From Prevotellaceae bacterium UBA2448 (lineage in GTDB: Bacteria > Bacteroidota > Bacteroidia > Bacteroidales > Bacteroidaceae), in assembly GCA_002342585.1 (NCBI GenBank), contig DDQG01000019.1, forward strand, positions 1-64,000: a DNA stretch of 64,000 nt. Reading direction: 5' to 3'. The first letter of the stretch is position 1. Each line of letters begins with the position of its first letter. This document shows positions 1 through 5,408 of the stretch, piece by piece. The position numbers and the translations under genes are program-made. Under the pieces are notes generated by a model. The model did not search any database and was not told the DNA's origin. It was given only the letters and a program-made list of their open reading frames with translations.

Positions 1-806
1 TCTTTTTTCTCGCAACAATGATGTTGTATTGTGTAAGTGCATTTGCACAGAGTGGTAACAACGAACCTCTTAAAGGTGATGTCAACGAAGATGGTACTGT
101 AGATGTAGCCGATATGGTTAGTATCATCAGAATCATGAAGGATGGTGGTGGAGCCGTTGGAGAAAAGCAGGTCTATTGGTATGCAGGAACAAACAATGGT
201 AATGCAGTAACTGCTGATAACTTCATCGATGTAGCTACGAAAATTAGTGAAAGTGAAATCCCTGCTACAGGCTCAGTTACTGCCGATGGGAAATATATCT
301 ATCTGGTAATGCCAGAAATGAGACATATAGAATCACTTACCTACGAGGGTGGCTCTGCAGTAGAGTTTTCATGTACCGACGTCATGGGTTACCATATTTA
401 TAGTACGGCAGAGTTGATAAATTCAAAAATAGACTTTACAATAGTGGAAACTGTTTATTATTGGTATGTAGGTCAAACTAATCCTTCAACAATGACAAGT
501 ATTTCACCAATAGTTAATGATATGAGTTCACCCGGTTGGAGATTAATCGGAACAACTTTACCAGAATATAATCCTGATAATAAATTATGGAGTGCTAATA
601 ATATTATAACAACAGGAGAATCATTAGCAAAACAATATATTGCAATTCCTGCTAATAGTTCTGCATGTCCAAGAGATGGTTTTGGTAGTGATGCTTCTAC
701 TGTTGATATATATAATAAACTTTCCAATGTAACTATATCAGGAGTTGAATATAAAGTTTATGAAACTGTTGGTAGAAAGAGAAGACATGATTTAGATATC
801 TATTAA
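1..806 (+). CDS. Secreted protein with dockerin-like repeat, 5' end outside window
   Basis: The reading frame is open from the window edge, so the first in-frame ATG (18) lies inside a signal peptide (MMLYCVSAFAQ) and the true start is upstream. Right after the predicted cleavage site is a dockerin-like calcium loop, GDVNEDGTVDVADMVSIIRI, with the D-x-N-x-D-G spacing; only one copy is visible, whereas cellulosomal dockerins have two. The rest shows two related beta-type blocks, beginning YWYAGTNNG and YYWYVGQTN. The C-terminus ends RRHDLDIY. This looks like the dockerin-repeat secreted proteins common in gut Bacteroidales, whose function is unknown. The next gene encodes a cohesin-like domain, so the two may be partners (inference). 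Confidence 0.75.
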   Translation, partial: FFLATMMLYCVSAFAQSGNNEPLKGDVNEDGTVDVADMVSIIRIMKDGGGAVGEKQVYWYAGTNNGNAVTADNFIDVATKISESEIPATGSVTADGKYIYLVMPEMRHIESLTYEGGSAVEFSCTDVMGYHIYSTAELINSKIDFTIVETVYYWYVGQTNPSTMTSISPIVNDMSSPGWRLIGTTLPEYNPDNKLWSANNIITTGESLAKQYIAIPANSSACPRDGFGSDASTVDIYNKLSNVTISGVEYKVYETVGRKRRHDLDIY

Positions 807-899
807 AAGAAATATATAATTTAATTAAATATGGCAAAAACAATTAATGGAATACCATTTAACAAACACTATTAATAACTCTTTATTTTCATCATAATT

Positions 900-1865
900 A
901 TGAAACGAATTCTTTACACCTTATTACTTGCATTGACAAGTATATGCGCAATGGGGCAGACGCTCACAGTTGCGCCTGTTGAAGCAATTGCCGGCGAGGA
1001 AGCTGAACTTGTCGTTACAGCTGCAGGCGTGGGAGGTATAACTGCTTTGCAGTTTAATCTTTCACTTCCCGAAGGAGTGACTTTTTCTGAAAGCGAAGTA
1101 ACAAAAGGTGCTGCTGTCAATGGTCACACCCTGAATGTGCAGACTTTAGCAAATGGCGATCGTCTGTTCATTCTGTATAATATGAATCTGAATCGGTTTT
1201 CATATGGCGAACTGCTTCGCATCCCTGTAAACGTAATTGATGATGCCAAAACAGGTAAAGGCAGCATCTATGCTATTCGTACATCTACTATAGATGCTGT
1301 AAGCTACTCAAGCAAAGCTTCTGAATACACTATAACTGTAAAGGAACCTGTAGTTTCCTATAAGCTGATATATATGATTGATGGTAAGGAATACAAATCA
1401 TTTGATGTAGAATATGGCTCAGCTATTACTCCGCAGAAAGCTCCAATAAAGAAAGGCTACACCTTCTCCGGTTGGAGTGAGATACCTGCAACAATGCCTG
1501 CAAAGGATGTTGTAGTTACAGGGACCTTCTCCGTGAATAGTTATAAACTGACTTATATGGTTGATGACAAGGAGTACAAATCCTACGAAATAGAATATAG
1601 GTCATCCATTACCCCAGAACCAGAACCAACTATGGAAGGATATATTTTCTCTGGCTGGAGTGAGATACCAGAAACAATGCCTGCTGAGGATGTTGTAGTT
1701 ACAGGAACATTTACTCTTGATACTACAGGCATAGATGATGTTTATAGCGATGATGAAAATAAAGAATACTACACAATCGATGGCGTTCGTATTGCTCAAC
1801 CGAATAAAGGTATAAACATAGTTAAGATGAGTGATGGAAGCATCAGAAAGGTATTTGTAAAATAA
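900..1865 (+). CDS. Secreted protein: cohesin-like domain, two InlB-type repeats, T9SS-type tail
   Basis: 321 aa. A signal peptide (about residues 1-19) is followed by a cohesin-like beta-sandwich (about 20-147; it starts LTVAPVEAIAGEEAELVV and has the FNLSLPEGVTF signature seen in cohesin/carbohydrate-binding folds). Two tandem repeats of about 60 aa follow (about 150-211 and 212-273), each with YK-LTYMVDxKEYKSYE and GYxFSGWSEIP and TMPAxDVVVTGTF, matching the InlB B-repeat/Listeria-Bacteroides repeat family. The last 35 residues (YYTIDGVRIAQPNKGINIVK, then DGSIRKVFVK) resemble a T9SS sorting tail and closely match the tail of the M6 peptidase at 34485. It is probably a surface protein; the ligand is unknown. 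A terminator follows the stop codon. Confidence 0.8.
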   Translation: MKRILYTLLLALTSICAMGQTLTVAPVEAIAGEEAELVVTAAGVGGITALQFNLSLPEGVTFSESEVTKGAAVNGHTLNVQTLANGDRLFILYNMNLNRFSYGELLRIPVNVIDDAKTGKGSIYAIRTSTIDAVSYSSKASEYTITVKEPVVSYKLIYMIDGKEYKSFDVEYGSAITPQKAPIKKGYTFSGWSEIPATMPAKDVVVTGTFSVNSYKLTYMVDDKEYKSYEIEYRSSITPEPEPTMEGYIFSGWSEIPETMPAEDVVVTGTFTLDTTGIDDVYSDDENKEYYTIDGVRIAQPNKGINIVKMSDGSIRKVFVK

Positions 1866-1885
1866 GTTTTTCATATAAACGTTTG

Positions 1886-1920
1886 GGCTGCCATCCCTAT
1901 TGGGGTGGTGGTCTTTTTTG
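1886..1920 (+). terminator. Intrinsic terminator after the cohesin-like gene
   Basis: CCATCCC (1891-1897), loop TATT, GGGGTGG (1902-1908; one G-T pair), then TGGTCTTTTTT. It lies about 25 bp after the stop codon at 1865. Confidence 0.65.
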
Positions 1921-1938
1921 TTTAGAAAGGCTGATGTT

Positions 1939-2024
1939 AGTCCGACGCCTGCGGACTCTCAGTCCGTCCCCAACGTACTCTCAGTCCGACGCCTACGGAC
2001 TGTGAGTCCGTGCCCTTTCGGACT
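1939..2024. repeat. Array A: four palindromes AGTCCG-N7-CGGACT at 22-bp period
   Basis: AGTCCG begins at 1939, 1961, 1983 and 2005, exactly 22 bp apart. Its reverse complement CGGACT begins at 1952, 1974 (degenerate, CGTACT), 1996 and 2019. Each unit can fold as a 6-bp stem, and neighbouring units can pair with each other because all arms are interchangeable. The linker between units is CTC or GTG. Confidence 0.9.
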
Positions 2025-2052
2025 TTAAGACGAAACATACGACCTTTATAAA

Positions 2053-2082
2053 TTGCACACTTGTATGATTCCGATTTCTCAG
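2053..2082 (+). repeat. 30-bp direct repeat, copy 1
   Basis: Begins TTGCACACTTGTATGATT and ends TTTCTCAG. It matches copy 2 (2184-2213) at 25 of 30 positions. It lies between palindrome arrays A and B. Confidence 0.75.
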
Positions 2083-2101
2083 ATTAGTGTCTTTTTTCCT
2101 G

Positions 2102-2157
2102 TTCATTAATGAAATCGATCCAATTCATTAATGAATACGATGAAATTCATTAATGAA
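2102..2157. repeat. Array B: three copies of TTCATTAATGAA at 22-bp period
   Basis: The perfect 12-bp palindrome TTCATTAATGAA occurs at 2102-2113, 2124-2135 and 2146-2157, exactly 22 bp apart, with short linkers containing CGAT. The sequence is unrelated to array A 78 bp upstream, but the spacing is identical. Confidence 0.92.
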
Positions 2158-2183
2158 CGATTTTTGAGGGGGCAATTTAAAAA

Positions 2184-2213
2184 TTGCACACATGGATGAT
2201 TTCGTCTTCTCAG
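2184..2213 (+). repeat. 30-bp direct repeat, copy 2
   Basis: Begins TTGCACACATGGATGATT and ends TTCTCAG. It matches copy 3 (3586-3615) at 27 of 30 positions and copy 1 at 25 of 30. Confidence 0.8.
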
Positions 2214-2467
2214 GAGCATTAGGGACAGGTACGTGTTTCACCCCAGATTTATGTTCTTTTCAAGAGATCAGATTTTACTCTGTTTTTATTTACTATGCGA
2301 AGATGCAAACTATTTTTTAATACATCTTATTTTTCTTTTCAAAAAGTTCCTACTCATCCGAAAATGAATAGGAAGTATTTGTATTCAGAGGGCATTCCCT
2401 CATCCCGAAATAAACTATTTTACTTATCATTATAATGCCCTTCAACTTCAACTATCAATACGGTAGC

Positions 2468-2722
2468 TCATAGTTCATCCATCCATTTCTGGGCTGCTGC
2501 AGCATTTTCAAAATGTAGTGTCTTACCACCATGATATTCTTTACGAGCTTTTTCTATTTTGGCTTCCAATGCAGGAGTAATAGTCAAGTCATCGTCGTCA
2601 ATAGGAATGATAGCATATATCTTCCGTCTACCACGATTAATATAAACACGCTCGCCCCCATCTACAAGGTCGAATGAACCTGCCATGTTTTTCCTAAAAT
2701 CTGAAAAAGATAATGATGTCAT
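2468..2722 (-). CDS. Phd/YefM-type antitoxin, apparently without its toxin
   Basis: 84 aa from the ATG at 2722. An upstream TTG at 2752 would lie inside the promoter, so it is rejected; the chosen ATG has AAAGGAAA about 6 nt upstream. The N-terminal half (MTSLSFSDFRKNM, then GERVYINRGRRKIYAIIPI) matches the DNA-binding Phd/YefM fold, and the charged C-terminal helix (KIEKARKEYHGGKTLHF) is the usual toxin-binding part. Its stop overlaps an ATG in ATGA, the normal arrangement with a downstream toxin, but that frame ends after seven codons. It probably autoregulates from its own promoter. It could instead neutralise a distant toxin. The family call is fairly safe; the activity is inferred. Confidence 0.75.
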   Translation of the reverse strand: MTSLSFSDFRKNMAGSFDLVDGGERVYINRGRRKIYAIIPIDDDDLTITPALEAKIEKARKEYHGGKTLHFENAAAAQKWMDEL

Positions 2723-2749
2723 AGTCGTTTCCTTTATTACTTTCAGATG

Positions 2750-2781
2750 CAAAGATACAACATTATTCTCGTCCTTTCAAA
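2750..2781 (-). promoter_or_regulatory. Promoter of the Phd-like antitoxin
   Basis: On the minus strand TTTG (2778-2781) is 20 nt upstream of TATCTTTG (2750-2757), the Bacteroidota -33/-7 consensus. The antitoxin ATG is about 28 nt downstream. Confidence 0.75.
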
Positions 2782-2860
2782 TAAAAATGTACATATTAAT
2801 GTACATGTATTCCAAAAACTACAAAACCCCACTCATTATTAAAATGTGTGGGAAATTTAT

Positions 2861-3172
2861 TTAGAATACAGCTGCTATCTTATGAATCTTTTTCAGAATA
2901 TCGTGTAGTGTAGAATCTTTTCGTGCTGTCTGCATATTATACTTAGTCTGCAGATACATCAGCGAATCGGCTGGAACATCAAGTGCAGCCTCAAACATCA
3001 ATGCAGTTTTAGCAGTTAGGGGACGACGACCATTCAGAATCTCATTTACTACCGAATAGGTTAGCCCCATGCTGTCAGCCAACTGCCGCTGACTGATACC
3101 ACGCTCTTCAATTTCATCCTTCAGAACCTCTCCAGGATGAGTGGCAAATGCTCCATAGCCTAAGTTTCCCAT
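2861..3172 (-). CDS. higA: HigA-type antitoxin (XRE helix-turn-helix)
   Basis: 103 aa from the ATG at 3172; a longer frame starting at 3205 would run through the end of higB and is not used. The sequence has the HigA entry motif HPGEVLKDEIEERGISQRQL and a complete helix-turn-helix (QLADSMGLTYSVVNEILNGR) in residues about 25-55, then a helical tail. HigA proteins bind HigB, block its ribosome-dependent RNase activity, and repress the operon. The gene starts 7 nt after the higB stop, so the two are co-translated. A palindromic operator candidate overlaps the operon promoter at 3534-3550. Confidence 0.85.
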   Translation of the reverse strand: MGNLGYGAFATHPGEVLKDEIEERGISQRQLADSMGLTYSVVNEILNGRRPLTAKTALMFEAALDVPADSLMYLQTKYNMQTARKDSTLHDILKKIHKIAAVF

Positions 3173-3179
3173 AATATTT

Positions 3180-3488
3180 TCATTTATAATGATTCGACAA
3201 TTCAATAATATTGCAAATAGTGATTCCTTCTGATTCGCTGGATTTAAATTCTATGCGATATTGGTCATTCACTCTAACCGATTCCAGTCCCTTCTTATCA
3301 CCAATCAATTTCTCATAGTGTAAGGCACGATAGCGGTACAGATCAGTTACTTTTGCTACAGAGTCAAGTATGTTCACTACCTTCACATATTTCCTGACTA
3401 TTTGTGGCTGAAAGCGATGTTGCTTATCGCTTGCCACTCCGTCATAGAACAGTTCTTTCAGATAGTCCTTTTCAAACTTAATCTCCAT
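3180..3488 (-). CDS. higB: HigB-type toxin (RelE superfamily endoribonuclease)
   Basis: 102 aa, the usual HigB length. The C-terminal core has the RelE-fold pattern: RYRALHYEKLIGDKKGLESV, then NDQYRIEFKSSE and NIIELSNHYK. In this family, basic residues on the sheet cleave mRNA at the ribosome. The toxin gene comes first and the antitoxin second, the characteristic higBA order. It is transcribed from a good Bacteroidota promoter just upstream. The frame is intact, with no sign of decay. The target and activity are inferred from the family. Confidence 0.83.
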   Translation of the reverse strand: MEIKFEKDYLKELFYDGVASDKQHRFQPQIVRKYVKVVNILDSVAKVTDLYRYRALHYEKLIGDKKGLESVRVNDQYRIEFKSSESEGITICNIIELSNHYK

Positions 3489-3508
3489 ATCACTTTTTTA
3501 TTGTGATG

Positions 3509-3550
3509 CAAAGTTAACACAAAAGATTCTATATTCGCAAATTCTGCGAA
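3509..3550 (-). promoter_or_regulatory. higBA promoter with overlapping palindromic operator
   Basis: TAACTTTG (3509-3516, minus strand) is the -7 element and TTTG (3538-3541) the -33, 21 nt apart. TTCGCA-N5-TGCGAA (3534-3550) is a perfect inverted repeat over the -33 element, so a bound HigA dimer would block RNA polymerase. Confidence 0.7.
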
Positions 3551-3585
3551 CTATTTTTGATGAAAGATGTAAGATGACAGATTTT

Positions 3586-3615
3586 TTGCACACTTGGATG
3601 ATTTTGTCTTCTCAT
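3586..3615 (+). repeat. 30-bp direct repeat, copy 3
   Basis: Begins TTGCACACTTGGATGATT and ends GTCTTCTCAT. It lies between higBA and cysS, so copies 2 and 3 bracket both antitoxin genes in direct orientation, 1.4 kb apart. Confidence 0.8.
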
Positions 3616-3655
3616 GTGCGCACGCGATACATATGAAAACTTTTCTTGGTCATTT

Positions 3656-3687
3656 TTCGTCTGATTAGCAGAAAATTCGTACCTTCG
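3656..3687 (+). promoter_or_regulatory. cysS promoter, TACCTTCG type
   Basis: TACCTTCG (3680-3687) followed by CGGCGCG, with TTCG (3656-3659) 20 nt upstream as a weak -33. It shares the TCGTACCTTCGCG core with the promoters at 34454 and, in part, 38474. Confidence 0.55.
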
Positions 3688-3708
3688 CGGCGCGAAATTG
3701 TAAATATT

Positions 3709-5202
3709 ATGGAACAAGCTCTTTATGTATATAATACGTTGACGAGACGAAAGGAAGTGTTCAAGCCTCTGAATGAGGGTCATGTGGGCATGTATGTGTG
3801 TGGTCCTACTGTGTATGGAGACGCCCATCTGGGGCATGCCCGTCCTGCTATCACTTTCGATGTGGTATTCCGTTTTCTGATGCACCTGGGTTACAAAGTG
3901 AGGTATGTGCGCAACATCACTGATGTAGGCCATTTGGAGCACGATGCCGACGAGGGTGAGGATAAGATTGCCAAGAAGGCTCGTCTGGAGCAGCTTGAAC
4001 CAATGGAGGTGGCTCAGTACTATACAAACCGATACCACGATGCAATGGATGCACTCGGATGTCTGCGTCCAAGCATCGAACCACATGCTACCGGACATAT
4101 CATGGAGCAGATTGACTTGGTTGAGGAGATTCTGAAAAACGGTTTTGCATACGAAAGCAACGGCTCAATCTATTTTGATGTAGAGAGTTATAACAAACAG
4201 CATAAATACGGAATCCTCTCTGGTCGTTCGTTGGAGAATGTGAAAGATGCGAGTCGTGAGTTGGCTGGTGTCGGAGAGAAAAAGAATCAGGCTGACTTTG
4301 CCCTATGGAAAGCAGCACAGCCAGAACACATCATGCGCTGGAAGAGTCCTTGGAGCATAGGTTTTCCAGGTTGGCACTGCGAATGTACTGCTATGGGCAG
4401 AAAATACCTGGGCAGCCACTTCGATATTCACGGAGGCGGAATGGATCTCGTATTCCCTCATCATGAGTGCGAAATAGCTCAGGCAGTTGCCTCTCAGGGC
4501 GACCAAATGGTTAAGTACTGGATTCACAACAATATGATTACCATCAACGGTCAGAAGATGGGTAAGTCGCTTGGCAATTTCATCACCCTGCCTGAGTTCT
4601 TCAGCGGAAAGCATGAGAAGCTGGAACAGGCTTACAGCCCTATGACTATCCGTTTCTTCATCCTGCAGGCTCACTATCGTTCTACAGTTGATTTCTCGAA
4701 CGAAGCATTGCAGGCAGCTGAGAAGGGACTTGAACGACTGATGGATGCATGGAAGGCTTTGGGCGGTTTGCAGCCAGTTGCTGGTGAAGGTACTGTTACT
4801 TCTGCCGCTGTTGAGGAAATCCGTCAGAAGTGCTACGATGCTATGTGTGACGATTTCAACACTCCTATCGTCATCTCCAATTTGTTTGAAGCAAGCAAAC
4901 TGATAAATAGTGTTGCCGACAAGAAGGAAACCATCGGCAAGGACGCTCTTGAGGCTCTCACCTCACTTATGCACACCTTTATCTTCGATCTGCTTGGTCT
5001 GAAGGAAGGTAATGGCGAGGGTGGAAACGAAGCTCGCGAAGAAGCCTATGGTAAGGTAGTTGATATGTTGCTCGAACAACGCATGAAGGCTAAGCAGAAT
5101 AAAGACTGGGCAACCAGCGACCTGATTCGTGACCGCTTGGCAGAACTTGGTTTCGAGGTAAAGGACACCAAGGACGGTTATAGTTGGAAACTCAATAAAT
5201 AA
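3709..5202 (+). CDS. cysS: Cysteinyl-tRNA synthetase
   Basis: 497 aa from the ATG at 3709 (MEQALYVYNTL). An earlier ATG at 3646 lies upstream of the -7 element and is rejected. This class I synthetase charges tRNA-Cys in the cytoplasm. The motifs are clear: CGPTVYGDAHLGHAR (HIGH-type, with the zinc-binding Cys), GWHCECTAM and HHECEIAQ (remaining zinc ligands), and KMGKSLGNF (KMSKS-type). The length is normal. It is the first gene of a plus-strand run into a small membrane protein and thrA. Confidence 0.97.
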   Translation: MEQALYVYNTLTRRKEVFKPLNEGHVGMYVCGPTVYGDAHLGHARPAITFDVVFRFLMHLGYKVRYVRNITDVGHLEHDADEGEDKIAKKARLEQLEPMEVAQYYTNRYHDAMDALGCLRPSIEPHATGHIMEQIDLVEEILKNGFAYESNGSIYFDVESYNKQHKYGILSGRSLENVKDASRELAGVGEKKNQADFALWKAAQPEHIMRWKSPWSIGFPGWHCECTAMGRKYLGSHFDIHGGGMDLVFPHHECEIAQAVASQGDQMVKYWIHNNMITINGQKMGKSLGNFITLPEFFSGKHEKLEQAYSPMTIRFFILQAHYRSTVDFSNEALQAAEKGLERLMDAWKALGGLQPVAGEGTVTSAAVEEIRQKCYDAMCDDFNTPIVISNLFEASKLINSVADKKETIGKDALEALTSLMHTFIFDLLGLKEGNGEGGNEAREEAYGKVVDMLLEQRMKAKQNKDWATSDLIRDRLAELGFEVKDTKDGYSWKLNK

Positions 5203-5216
5203 CCGGAGATTTCGCG

Positions 5217-5408
5217 ATGGAAATGAATAAAGTCAAGAAGATAGTGTTCAGTCTGTCACTATTCTTTGTGATAGTCTGTTTAGGAGTCAGCATCTGGCTC
5301 GCAACAGTCCTGGGCGACACTACTTCCTATGCTATGGCAGCATTCTTTGGTGTTGCTGTAATTTGGTTCGGAATAAACGTAAAAAATATATTTAAAGAAA
5401 AGCAATGA
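5217..5408 (+). CDS. Small two-helix membrane protein
   Basis: 63 aa. GGAG at 5205-5208, 8 nt before the ATG at 5217, supports this start. Two hydrophobic segments (about 9-29 and 34-53) are joined by a short loop, with a basic tail NIFKEKQ. No domain is recognised; similar small proteins of unknown function are common in this phylum. The gene begins 14 nt after cysS, and its stop overlaps the thrA start (ATGA), which implies translational coupling to thrA. Confidence 0.7.
   Translation: MEMNKVKKIVFSLSLFFVIVCLGVSIWLATVLGDTTSYAMAAFFGVAVIWFGINVKNIFKEKQ

Larger units (their letters stand above)
1866..2467. other. 602-bp intergenic region filled with repeats
   Basis: No gene is supported here. 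The stretch holds a terminator, a four-unit array of 22-bp palindromes (1939-2024), one copy of a 30-bp direct repeat (2053-2082), a second and unrelated array of 22-bp palindromes (2102-2157), a second copy of the 30-bp repeat (2184-2213), and AT-rich sequence up to the antitoxin stop. On the minus strand the antitoxin stop overlaps an ATG (ATGA) whose frame closes after seven codons, which may be the remains of a toxin gene. Confidence 0.7.

Noticed and set aside
1939..2157. CRISPR-like regular repeats
   Set aside because: The period is only 22 bp, the units are palindromes with linkers of a few bases, and no spacers or cas genes are present.
2214..2467. Intact toxin gene after the Phd-like antitoxin
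   Set aside because: All minus-strand frames are broken by stops within a few dozen codons and none resembles a known toxin.
3529..4098. 189-aa minus-strand frame over the start of cysS
   Set aside because: It overlaps conserved cysS codons and the cysS and higBA promoters.
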